Source: Closterium sp. NIES-65
Taxonomy: Eukaryota > Streptophyta > Zygnematophyceae > Desmidiales > Closteriaceae
Length of the DNA stretch: 64,000 nt
Reading direction: 5' to 3'
Assembly (NCBI GenBank): GCA_948144175.1
Contig: CANXME010002185.1
Coordinates: forward strand, 330,926 to 394,925
Below, one piece after another: positions 54,003-63,992 of this stretch. Position 1 is the first letter of the stretch. Every line of letters starts with the position of its first letter. Under the pieces are notes generated by a model. It had not been told where the DNA came from and did no database searches. It was given only the letters and a program-made list of their open reading frames with translations. The position numbers were made by a program, and so were the translations under genes.

Positions 54003-57000
54003 CTGATAAGCAGCAAGGGGCAAGAGCAGGCACAAGAAAGAAATGCATTACTGCTGGTACTGCTGCTACTGCCTGTGCCCCTGGGGTATTCAATACAATA
54101 GATGTGCTTTTGCAGGTGCTCTGGTACTGGAATCCTCTTCTTCCACCGCCCCCAGGGGTCCTTGGAATGAGGGGAGGGAGGGAAAACAGTAAAGACGGCG
54201 AAGGTGCAAGTCAGCTTCTTGCTTACCACTTCACTTTCTCCTCCAGCAAAAAGTATCGTGACTCCCCAAACGTTTTAAGGCACCTCAAAAGTAGTCAGCT
54301 AAGCGTATTGCCTCATATTTCTTTCTCCAGCATAGGGTCAAACGGTGTGAGAGGAACCAAGATAAAGGATTACGTGTATATTTTATCCACTTGGACTTGC
54401 TTACCGCTTCAATCTCCCCTGGAAGAGAGTGGAAGAGAGCGAGAGCGGACGAAGGGAAGGGGTAGTGCACACGAGCGAAGCAACCATCACCTCTGCCGCT
54501 GGGTCGAGGTTTCTGGGAGAGAGGAGAGGGGGAGTGGAGAGGAGTGGGAGGAGAAAAAAGAGGGTGAGTTTGCACGAGGGGAAGAGAGGACCGGGATGGG
54601 GAGTGCAGGAGGGAAGGGTTAGTGCACACGAGCGAAGCAGCCATCACCCCTGCCTTTGAGTCGAGGTTTTTTATGGAGAGAAAGGAGGGGGAGAGGAGAA
54701 GGGAATAAGGCCAAGGCAGGGTGAAAGTGGAGGATGGGAAGCGGCAGTGCACGCGAGCGAAGCAGCCATCACCCCTGTGGTTGGGTCAGGATTTCTGGGG
54801 TAGAAAAGAGAGAGGGAAGAGCAGTCGGGGAGAGGAGTGGTAGGTGAAGAAAAAGCGTGAGTTTGCACAAGGGGAAGAGTCAAAAAGGGAAGGAGCAGAG
54901 CTGAGGAAAACCCAGAAGAGGAAGGGCAAGTATACATGGGATAACCAAGACAAGGCTCATGAGGGGAGAACCCAGAAGAGGAGGAGAGGGGACATAAGAG
55001 AATGGGATCACCTCTGAGGCGCCTCTAAATCTGTTTAAAAATGACATCTCTTTTCTGATGCGCCTCCGATTCGAGAATTCTCAAAATTGACAGTTCAGAG
55101 AATGAGAGCACTTTCTGAGGCGCCTCAAATTTGTTCAAAGGATGAGGTTACCCGTGACCAAGTGGTGGATGTTGGATGGATGACTTGACCCAACCCAACC
55201 ATCATTGGGATATCTTCCAATGAGCAGCACCATCACTCTCCCACCATCCCGTCAGACCATCACATCACCACATACCAGCACCCATGCAATCATGTCATCT
55301 TTCATCGTCCTTCTGCCCCATAACCCAAGTACTCAGACCCCCATGCCCCAATGCCCTCATGCTATGTCCCTACAATATCCCATCGTCCCATCCATCATGC
55401 TATCACACCACCTACCGTCACCCATGGCATCATGTCATCCTCATCCTTCTGCTGCCCGAAAACTTATATTATTATTTCGCGTGTGGTCTCATGCTCTCAT
55501 ACCCTCATGCCTCATGCCATCGCCTCACCACCTACCGTCACCCATGGCATCATGTCATCTTCGTCCTTCTGCTGCCCCAGAATCCAAGTACTCATACCCC
55601 CATGCCCCCCTATGCCCTCATGTCCCCAACCCTCATGTCTCTGCCATGCAACTACAACATCCCATCATCAAAACCTACCGTCACCCATGGCATCATGCCA
55701 TCACCCTCATCCCTCAGCTGCCCCGGAACTCAAGTACCCATGCCCTCATGCCCCGCTATGCCCTCATGCCATCATGCCATGCAACTACAATATCCCATCA
55801 CATCACCACCTACCGTCACCCATGGCATCATGCCATCATCCTCATCCTTCTGCTGCCCCAAAACCCAGATTAGTATTGTTCACGCCCGCGTGCCCCCACA
55901 CACCATGCCACTACATTTTATCCCATCAATCCATCATCACAACCTACCATCAGTCACCCATGGCATCATGTCATCTTCATCCTTCTGCTGCCCCGGAAGG
56001 AACCCAAGTACTCATACCCCCATGGCCCCCTATGCCCCCCATCGCATCACCACCTACCGGCACCCATCGCCACCTACCGTAACCCATGGCATCATGTCAT
56101 CCTCATCCTTCTGCTGCCCCGGAACCCAGATTCTTGTCTCATCCTCCTCCTCATTCTCCTTTTCTTTCTCCCCTTCCTCGTCCCCTTTTTTCTTCCCCTC
56201 CCCCTCTCTCTCCCCCTTTTTCCCCTTCTTGACCATCTTCCCTTTCTTCCCCTTCTTTCCCTTCCCTTCCCCCTCCTCCGGCCCCTCCTGCCCCTCGCTT
56301 GTCCCCTTCTCTTCCTCCTCCCCTCTCTTCGCTTCCATCCTCCTCCTCTCGTAATGCGCCAGCAAGGCAAGGATCATCTCTGGAGTAGTGCCACGTGGCA
56401 GGCTGTCAACGGTCAGTTCCCTCATCAGATAGTTTCCAACCTAGCAGGGATCGAGAGAGTGGAGTGAGAGGATTGAGAGGAGTGAGAATGGGTGAGTAGG
56501 GTGAGAATGGGTGAGTAGGGGTGAAAAGGGCGAGAGAAGGGTGAGAGTGGATGTGAGAGAAGGTGAGATGGAGTGGAGTGGCAATGGTCAGCTCGTGCAT
56601 CAGATAGTTGCCAACCTAGCAGGGAGAGAGGGTGAAGTGCAACGAGTGAGAGGATTGAGAGGGAGTGAGAATGGGTGAGAACGGTGTGGAAGGGGTGAGA
56701 GGCGGTGAGATGGAGTGGAGTGGCAATGGTCAGCTCCCGCATCAACTACTTGCCAACCTAGCAGCGAGAGAGGGTGGAGTAGGGAGGGGAGTGGGTGAGA
56801 GGGAGGGGAGTGAAAGGAGAGAGCCAAGAGGAGTGAGATGGAGTGAGTTGGAGGTGAGAGGGTGAGGGAAGGAAAATGGAGTGAAACGAGTGAGGCAAGA
56901 GGAGCGAGGTGAAGTGAGTGGGAGTGATGGGGGGAGTGGAGTGAAACGAGTGTGGCAAGAGGAGTGAGATGGAGCGGTTGGGAGTGAGGGGGAGTGGAGT

Positions 57001-60000
57001 GAAACGAGTGAGCCAGGCAAACACCTCACTTGGAAGGCTGATAGGACTCGATCGATAGCACAGCCGTGCCCGGGTGGGAAATCGGATAGCACAGCGGTTG
57101 GGCCTCTCTCAGGCTTATGTTCGATATGCATTGATAGAGTGTGAGGTGGTGGTTGGGACTTGACAATGGCGGAGAGCGGCTGGATGGGCGTGGGGAGCAG
57201 TGCAGAAGTGCCGACGGCCGTCTGGACCAGCCGAACGGGAATCAAGGAGTCTTCCACACTGTCGTGGTGTGATTGACACAGGTGGGTGGGACTTACAATG
57301 GCGGAGAGCGGCTGGATGGGCGTGGGGAGGAGAGCGTCAGAGGCAACAGCCGTCTGAACCAGTCGGACGGGAACCCAGTGAGTCCTCCACACTGTCGTGG
57401 TGGGACGTGTCGCCCTGCCGCATCTTGTAGCCCATGTCACGCTGCAAGGAAAGGGAGGGGAGGGGTTGAGGAGGGGGAGAGAGAAGGTTGGTATTATGTT
57501 GATGCCGGCAGCCTTCTGAACCAGTCGGACTGGGAACCAGTGAGTCTTCCACACTGTCGTGGTGCGATGTGGTCGCCTTGCCGCATCTTGAAGGACCATG
57601 TCACTCTGGATGGGAGGCGGATGAATGTGGAAGTGCGGGGGATGGGCGACGGGGGAGGGCTGAGAGAAGGCTTACTGGTGGTCGTGAGAGAAGGCTACTG
57701 GTGGTCGTGAGAGAAGGCTACTGGTGGTCGTGAGAGAAGGCTACTGGTGGTCGTGAGAGAAGGCTACTGGTGGTCGTGAGAGAAGGCTACTGGTGGGTCG
57801 TGAGAGAAGGCTACTGGTGGTCCGTGAGAGAAGGCTACTGGTGGTCGTGAGAGAAGGCTACTGGTGGTCGTGAGAGAAGGCTACTGGTGGTCGTGAGAGA
57901 AGGCTACTGGTGGTCGTGAGAGAAGGCTACTGGTGGTCGTGAGAGAAGGCTACTGGTGGTCGTGAGAGAAGGCTACTGGTGGTCGTGAGAGAAGGCTACT
58001 GGTGGTCGGAACTGGTGGTGAAGAAGGCTACTGGTGGTCGTGAGAGAAGGCTACTGGTGGTCGTGAGAGAAGGCTACTGGTGGTCGTGAGAGAAGGCTAC
58101 TGGTGGTCGTGAGAGAAGGCTACTGGTGGTCGTGAGAGAAGGCTACTGGTGGTCGTGACTAGGGCGGGAATGAGTGAGTTCTCCACACTGTCGTGGTGGG
58201 ACGTGTCGCCCTGCCTCATCTTGTAACCCATATCGCGCTGCAAGGGGGGAGCAGGGAGGAGAGGGTGTGGGAATGGAACAGGAACTCAAGAGGCACTTGG
58301 ACGGGGATTAGACAGCCTTCCCCACTGTCGTGGTGGGACGTGTCTCCCTGCCGCATCTTGTAGCCCATGTCACGCTGCAACAGTGGGGAGGTGGGAGATG
58401 GTGAAAGGGGAGACAAAATCGCTTGAAGTGCTCGGACAGGAGTCAACGAGTCCTCCCCACTGTTGTGGTGGGATGTGTCTCCCTGCCGGCATCTTGTAGC
58501 CATGTCACGCTGCAATGCATGAGGGGGGGACGGGGGAGGAAGGGCAGCGCAGCACATCCCAGCACGGCAGTGTGGAGGGCTCGTTTAAGTGCCTCAACAA
58601 CATACCAACCTTCTCTTAAGGGGGGGACGGGGGAGGAAGGGTGGGACGAAGGGGAGAGAGAAGGTTGGTATGTTGTTGAGGCACTTAAACGAGCCCTCCA
58701 CACTGCCGTGCTGGGATGTGCTGCCCTGCCTGCCACATCTTGAACCCAGGGTTAGCTGAACAGTAGACATGTTGGAATCCATGGATGGACAGCGGAAGAG
58801 AGATGGGTTGCACTCGAGTTGGGGTTGAATGGCATGCAGTGCAGTGATTGACGCACCAGAGCAACGAGGGCCAGGGGTAGCTGAACAGTAGACATGTTGG
58901 AATCCATGGATGGACAGCGGAAGAGAGATGGGTTGCACTCGAGTTGGGGTTGAATGGCATGCAGTGCAGTGATTGACGCACCAGAGCAACGAGAGCCAGG
59001 GGTAGCTGAACAGTAGACATGTTGGAATCCATGGATGGACAGCGGAAGAGAGATGGGTTGCACTCGAGTTGGGGTTGAATAGCATGCAGTGCAGTGATTG
59101 ACGCACCAGAGCAACGAGAGCCAGGGTAGCTGAACAGTAGACATGTTGGAATCCATTGATGAGTAGCGGAAGAGAGACGGCTGGGGGAGGAAATGACTAC
59201 CCAATCCCATGCAGTGGCAATGCAATGTTATGCGCGCACGACTCACCAGAGCAACGAGGGCCAGGGGTAGCTGAACGGTAGACATGTTGGAATCCATTGA
59301 AGAGTAGCGGAAGAGAGACGGCTGGGGGAGGAACTGACTACCCAATCCCATGCAGTGCCAATGCAATGTTATGCGCGCACGACTCACCAGAGCAACGAGA
59401 GCCAGGGGTAGCTGAACGGTGGACATGTTGGAGTCCATTGATGAGTAGCGGAAGAGAGACGGCTGGGGGAGGAACTGACTACCCAATCCCATGCAGTGCC
59501 AATGCAATGTTATGCGCGCACGACTCACCAGAGCAACGAGAGCCAGGGGTAGCTGAACGGTGGACATGTTGGAGTCCATTGATGAGTAGCGGAAGAGAGA
59601 CGGCTGGGGGAGGAACTGACTACCCAATCCCATGCAGTGCCAATGCAATGTTATGCGCGCACGACTCACCAGAGCAACGAGAGCCAGGGGTAGCTGAACG
59701 GTGGACATGTTGGAGTCCATTGATGAGTAGCGGAAGAGAGACGGCTGGGGAGGAACTGACTACCCAATCCCATGCAGTGCCAATGCAATGTTATGCGCGC
59801 ACGGACTCACCAGAGCAACGAGAGCCAGGGGTAGCTGAACGGTGGACATGTTGGAGTCCATTGATGAGTAGCGGAAGAGAGACGGCTGGGGGAGGAACTG
59901 ACTACCCAATCCCATGCAGTGCCAATGCAATGTTATGCCGCGCACGACTCCACCAGAGCAACGAGAGCCAGGGGTAGCTGAACGGTGGACATGTTGGAGT

Positions 60001-63000
60001 CCATTGATGAGTAGCGGAAGAAGCAGTGATGTGTCGATGACCAACCCAAGGCCATGCTGTGCCAGTGCAATGCCATGCAGTGAGTGAGGTGCACTCACCA
60101 GAGCAACGAGAGCCAGGGGTAGCTGAACGGTAGACATATTGGAGTCCTTTGATGAGTAGCGGAAGAGCAGCGATGTGTCGATGACCAATGGATGGTCTAT
60201 CTTCAGCACTGCATGGGATGGCATAGCATGGGATGGGACGGGATGGCATGGGATGAGATGGTACGGCAAGGCTTTGAGGCGCCTCAGGTTGAGGCATAGC
60301 GGAAGAGCAGCGATGTGTCGATGGCCAATGGACGGTCTATCTTGAGCACTGCATGGGATGGGATGACATGACATGGTTGCATGGATGCACCATGTATATG
60401 TGTCAACATGTGCATGCATGCATGCATGTGGCACAAGAGAACACACAAAGGCTCAGCCTCTCAGGTGAGGTCAGCCTCTCAGGTGAGGTCAAGACGGGAA
60501 AGTGGTGAGGCATGGTAAGAAAAACAGCAGCCACAGACAGAAGGGCAAACTATCGCAAGTGGCAAATAGCAGATAGTTGATACTTTTTTCACAACCGAGA
60601 TGTCAGAAATGGGATGGAGCCGTGTTTTGAGTCGATGACTCAAACACGGCAAATAGAACATGATTGATACTCGTTCACAACCGAGATGACTTTTGAGTCG
60701 ACTCAAAAAAGCCATCACATTCAATCCTCGTCCACAACCTTTGAGAATTCTCAAAAGTCGCACCAATAGAGACTGCAAACACTCAAAAGCCATCAATCCT
60801 CGTCCACAACCGAGATGTCAGAAATGGGACGGATAGGTGAGGGCATGAAGAGTGCCGTGCAGCTTGGACACATCCACATGCCATGCAGCATGTGTTCGTC
60901 CACGTCAGCAGGCTCACCATCCATGTCACCAGGACACGTGGTGCCCCACCAGCACTGTGTTGGGTGTCAGCAGTGCCGCCACGTCACGCTGGCATGCCAC
61001 GTCAGACAGAGTAGGAGGAAAAGAGGGGGAGTGGCGGGAGGGCAGGAAAGGCAGGAAGTGAGAACTTGGAAGCGATTAGCAATACTTTAGACATGTGCTC
61101 ATCACCATGTATGTCACATGTTGCCCAACCAGCAATAGTAGAGAATCTTGTTTTGAGTCGACTCAAAACTCGACTTGTCACACACCATATATGTCACTAG
61201 TCACATGCTGCCCAACCAGCAATAGTAGAGAATCTTGAAAAAATCACCTGTCCCTCCCCCTCCACCCCCCTCCACTTCTCCTCTCCCCCTTTCCTCCTCG
61301 TCCCTCCACACATACAAACCTGTGCATCCTCTAACCCACGAGTATGCGACCTTCTCAAATCCCCCCCCTTTAACCCTGTGATCTCTCTAGTGACTTGTGA
61401 ATCAGCTCACAAGTCACCTTATGTGTGCAGCAACCACACACACTCCCCCTTAGCACATGTCACACACACATCGCACTTGTGCATCCTCCCACCCACATGT
61501 ATGTGACCTTCTCAGATCCCTCTTATTATTGTTATTTTTTTCTCAAAAAACACATAATTTTTTCTCAAAAAACACATCGCACCTGTGCATCCTCCCACCC
61601 ACGTGTATGTGACCTTCTCAAATCCTCTCCCTTCAACCCAATGATTTCTCAAGTGACTTGTGAATCAACCCACGAGTCACTTCGTGTGCAGTGGTAACCA
61701 CACAAACTCACGACTAGCACATGTCATGTCATGTCACACGCACACACCTGTGCGTCCTCCCACGTGTATTTGACCTTTTTAAAATCCTCCTCCTTCAATC
61801 AACCCTGTGATCTCTCAAGTGACTTGTGAATCGACAAGCACTTATCACACACACACACAGAACGCACCTGTGCGTCCTCCAATGTGTCCCTGACCTTCTT
61901 GAAATCCTCGTCCTTCAGCCCGGTGATCTCATCCAGTGACTCTTGAATTGGCTCACGAGTCACCTTGTGTGTGTGGCAACCATGCACACTCACGCCAAGC
62001 ATGTGTTAGACACGCACAACGCACCTGTGCGTCCTCCCACGTGTATTGGACCGTCTTGAAATTCTCCTCCTTTAGGCCGGTGATCTCAGTCACATACGAC
62101 TTCACTTCCCTCTGTGGCTTCACCAGCCGATCCAACAGCACCTGTAAGGGACGACGAAGGAAGAAGGAGAAAGGGAAGAGAAGAGGAAGAAAAGAGTGTT
62201 GAACAAGAAATTGAACTGCCGTCCTGAAACCCGCCTCCTTCAACCCCGTGATCTCAGTCACATTCGTTGATGTTACTTTTGTGAATTCTCGAAAGAAACA
62301 TCAGTCACATACCACTTCAGTCAATCCAAAAGAGTTGCTGCCACGTATTGAAACCATGGCACCTACTTGGTGCTCTATTGAAATCTCAAAAGTACATCAC
62401 TCACATACTACTTCACCCCCCTCTTGTGGCTTCACCAACCGATCAGCCAAAAAAAAAATTACACTCCATCACCAACAACAACCTCACTTGCCATTCGCAT
62501 CTTACCATTTGCACTGCACATCACCACACAGCACCATACCACACCGCACTGCACCGCATCTCGCCCTGCCCTGCCCTTGCAATCCACCACACAGACCCGT
62601 GAGCTCCACGGGTTCTTCATCGTCCCACCAACCTCAGCTTCTCCCACCATCCCCATCTCACCCAACCACATTGCACCGCACTCCACCGCACTCCACCACG
62701 TCTCACCTTGCCCTTGTCGCCGTCCACCACAGAGACGCGTGTCAGCTTCATGGGCTCTTCATCGTCCCACGTCTCACACATCCATCCCCACCACCAACCA
62801 GCCTTGCCACTCACAGCTCACCAATGCACCGCACTTCACCGCGCTGCACCACATCTCACCTTGCCCTTGTCGTCCACCACAGAGACCCGTGTGAGCTCCA
62901 TGGATTCTTCATCATCCCACGTCTCACACATCTCACAGTCCATCCCCACCAGCCTCAGCTTCTCCCTCCCCTCCTTCGCCTTCCCCTTCTCCTTCCCCTT

Positions 63001-63126
63001 CTCCTTCCCCTTCTCCTTCCCCTTCCTCTTCTCCTTCCCTCCCTCTGCTTCCTTCCCTCTATCTGCCTTCTCATCCTCTTCCTTCTCCACCTTGCTCTCT
63101 GCATTTTGATCAGTGCAGACCCAACC
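52728..63126 (-). CDS. REX1/SDN-like DEDDh 3'-5' exonuclease, multi-exon, 5' end not resolved
   Basis: The family trims 3' ends of small and structural RNAs. ExoI is seen as MDCEMC (62,943-62,926) followed by ELTRVSVVD. The next exon continues in phase with VLLDRLVKPQREVK and TEITGLKEENFKTVQYTWED, the conserved ITG...TLEDAQ region. An ExoII-like LLTPNTVLVGHHV lies near 60,990-60,935, but the acidic residue normally a few positions later is not visible. The segment LKIDHPLVIDTSLLFRY (60,208-) and an ExoIII-like HHDSVEDS (several copies, 57,215-58,510) complete the DEDDh set. C-terminal exons (56,441-56,078; 54,002-52,728) are acidic/basic and not recognised. Echo copies make it unclear which exon copies are used between 61,000 and 54,200, and the start is not found. 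Confidence 0.7.
52860..53040. repeat. TCC/CTC microsatellite
   Basis: An interrupted CTCCTCTTC run leads into ~36 uninterrupted CTC triplets (52,926-53,035). Depending on frame it reads as poly-Gly or poly-Glu on the minus strand. Confidence 0.95.
54080..54160 (-). repeat. Echo copy of last exonuclease exon, 5' end
   Basis: KDPWGRWKKRIPVPEHLQ and following coding sequence are repeated ~150 bp upstream of the real exon with few changes. Confidence 0.88.
54440..54810 (-). repeat. Three copies of a candidate exon
   Basis: Copies near 54,450-54,517, 54,610-54,670 and 54,740-54,800 each carry CCAGAAA..CGACCC, then a GGTGATGG/GCTTCGCTCGTGTGCAC core. Which, if any, is spliced is unknown. Confidence 0.75.
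55250..56077 (-). repeat. Echo array of the charged exon's 3' end
   Basis: Six or seven downstream copies encode DEDDMMPWVT with donor ACG|GTAGGTGG or a variant, near 55,410, 55,530, 55,680, 55,815, 55,955 and 56,040. Spacers start with CATGCCCTCATGC-type filler. Confidence 0.88.
56078..56441 (-). CDS. Exonuclease gene, C-terminal exon (charged)
   Basis: 364 nt, acceptor TGCTAG, donor ACG|GTAGGT. Starts VGNYLMRELTVDSLPRG and continues through a long Lys/Glu-rich run to DEDDMMPWVTVGG if read past the donor. Not recognised outside this gene. Confidence 0.7.
56570..57030 (-). repeat. Echo copies of the charged exon's 5' end
   Basis: Upstream copies with CTAG|GTTGGCAACTATCTGATG and variants lie near 56,560-56,615 and 56,715-56,760. 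GAGTGAGA-rich filler separates them. Confidence 0.82.
57210..58740 (-). repeat. Array of ExoIII-exon copies
   Basis: Seven or eight copies containing GACACGTCCCACCACGACAG or variants (HHDSVEDS) lie near 57,215-57,290, 57,345-57,440, 57,510-57,605, 58,170-58,240, 58,300-58,380, 58,430-58,515 and 58,690-58,740. Upstream ones keep the CGTGACATGGGCTACAAGAT start. The real exon copy is not determined. Confidence 0.85.
57668..58158. repeat. 23-bp minisatellite
   Basis: About 21 copies of GTGAGAGAAGGCTACTGGTG + GTC, nearly identical apart from one disrupted unit at ~58,008-58,022. Sits inside the ExoIII-exon array. Confidence 0.95.
58744..60030 (-). repeat. Echo array of the STVQLPLALVAL exon end
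   Basis: Around ten downstream copies. Three ~120-bp units (58,744-59,105) share a GTTGCACTCGAGTTGGGGTT spacer; six or more ~140-bp units (59,106-60,030) share a TTATGCGCGCACGACTCACC spacer. Each repeats MDSNMSTVQLPLALVAL with donor CTG|GTGAGT or a variant. Confidence 0.92.
60099..60208 (-). CDS. Exonuclease exon between ExoII and ExoIII
   Basis: 110 nt, acceptor ATGCAG, donor CTG|GTGAGT. Encodes LKIDHPLVIDTSLLFRYSS and a STVQLPLALVAL end, matching the family's LKxxHxLVIDTAxLY then LKxL segment. Confidence 0.8.
60290..60345 (-). repeat. Echo copy of the LKID exon's 5' end
   Basis: Acceptor ATGCAG and LKIDRPLAIDTSLLFRY are repeated upstream of the real exon. A degenerate TTTGAGGCGCCTCAGG palindrome at 60,273-60,288 separates the two copies. 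Confidence 0.85.
60691..60708. repeat. Perfect palindrome, TCGA core
   Basis: TTTTGAGTCGACTCAAAA. An interrupted relative lies at 60,620-60,649 and an AATT-core version at 60,740-60,755. Flanking blocks containing TTCACAACCGAGATG are duplicated. Confidence 0.93.
60935..60986 (-). CDS. Candidate ExoII exon
   Basis: Acceptor ATGCCAG then RDVAALLTPNTVLVGHHV. Fits the family's ExoII strand, but the next residues run into a stop unless spliced at TCCTG|GTGACA, and no partner exon in the right phase is seen. Confidence 0.55.
61151..61168. repeat. Perfect palindrome, TCGA core
   Basis: TTTTGAGTCGACTCAAAA between two ~45-bp direct copies, each containing CAACCAGCAATAGTAGAG. Confidence 0.95.
61320..61945 (-). 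repeat. Echo array of the ITGLK exon's 3' end
   Basis: Four or five downstream copies encode GLKDEDFKKVRDTLEDAQ or decayed forms followed by CAG|GTGCG, near 61,869-61,936, 61,750-61,800, 61,575-61,640 and 61,325-61,500. Confidence 0.87.
61390..61417. repeat. 28-bp palindrome of a second family
   Basis: Arms GTGACTTGTGA and TCACAAGTCAC around ATCAGC. Related, more decayed copies lie at 61,653-61,680, 61,819-61,850 and 61,936-61,963, between echo copies. Confidence 0.85.
62025..62141 (-). CDS. Exonuclease exon after ExoI
   Basis: 117 nt, acceptor TTACAG, donor CAG|GTGCGT, phase 0 to 0. Encodes VLLDRLVKPQREVKSYVTE and ITGLKEENFKTVQYTWEDAQ, standard for the family. Confidence 0.85.
62560..62775 (-). 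repeat. Echo copies of the ExoI exon's 3' end
   Basis: Two downstream copies encode WDDEEPMKLTRVSVVD and a decayed form, near 62,700-62,770 and 62,570-62,640, the first with AAG|GTGAGA donor. Confidence 0.88.
62860..63126 (-). CDS. Exonuclease exon with ExoI motif
   Basis: 267 nt, acceptor CCCCCAG, donor AAG|GTGAGA, phase 0 to 0. A Lys/Glu-rich stretch (KGKEKGKEKGK) precedes EKLRLVGMDCEMCETWDDEE and the Exo I strand ELTRVSVVDDKGK. Confidence 0.87.
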
Positions 63127-63231
63127 CTGGGGGGCGGAAGGGTAATCACAGAAGGAGCAGCAAAACACGGGGTGTAAAAGAGTAATTATAGACACATGAA
63201 CAAGTAAATATGGGGCGAATAACAGGATGAC

Positions 63232-63249
63232 TTTTGAGGCGCCTCAAAA
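63232..63249. repeat. Perfect palindrome, GCGC core
   Basis: TTTTGAGGCGCCTCAAAA between two direct copies of a TAATTATAGACACATGAACA-like segment (63,183- and 63,286-). Confidence 0.95.
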
Positions 63250-63589
63250 GGCGACTTTTATCCCGCAATTTTACAGGCGCCCTCAATAATTATAGACATA
63301 TGAACAAGTGCAATCCTTCCAGTAGTGACAAGGTTGCGCTTAAGGTTGATATAGTACAAAAAAACTATGCTTTTTATGAAGAGCTTCACGTAAAGATTTA
63401 CTACTTGGTTACACTGAAAGTCTTAAGTCGATTACAAGGATGAACATACACTTTTGAAAGTAAAAACCAAGCTGAATAAACAACAACTTACCTCCATGAA
63501 TGGTGAATGTGGGAATGTGAACGCCTTCTTGTAGCGGCAGTGGGCGCGCGTGCAGCGAAGCAGCCACTAGAGGGGATACAGGGACGGCA

Positions 63590-63852
63590 GGATTGCAATG
63601 GTGGGATGGGAGGATTGCAATGGTGGGATGGGAGGATTGCAATGGTGGGATGGGAGGATTGCAATGGTGGGATGGGAGGATTGCAATGGGTGGTGGGATG
63701 GATTGCAATGGTGGGATGGGATGATTGCAATGGTGGGATGGGAGGATTGCAATGGTGGGATGGGAGGATTGCAATGGTGGGATGGGAGGATTGCAATGGT
63801 GGGATGGAGGATTTGCAATGGTGGGATGGGAGGATTGCAATGGTGGGATGGG
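63590..63852. repeat. 22-bp minisatellite
   Basis: About twelve copies of GATTGCAATGGTGGGATGGG + AG with occasional indels. Confidence 0.95.
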
Positions 63853-63992
63853 ACATGTGATAGCGAAATGAACACAACACGGGTAGGGATGTAGTACACT
63901 CACATCCAAATCTACTTGCTCCTGAACCGCGACAATGGAGAATTCTAAAAGAATCTACCCGCTCTTGAACCAAGACAATGGAGTGAGTTGAC

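Noticed and set aside
57668..58158. Regular short repeats resembling a CRISPR array (also 23,865-24,236 and 63,590-63,852)
   Set aside because: Units are head-to-tail without unique spacers and lie in eukaryotic introns. They are minisatellites.
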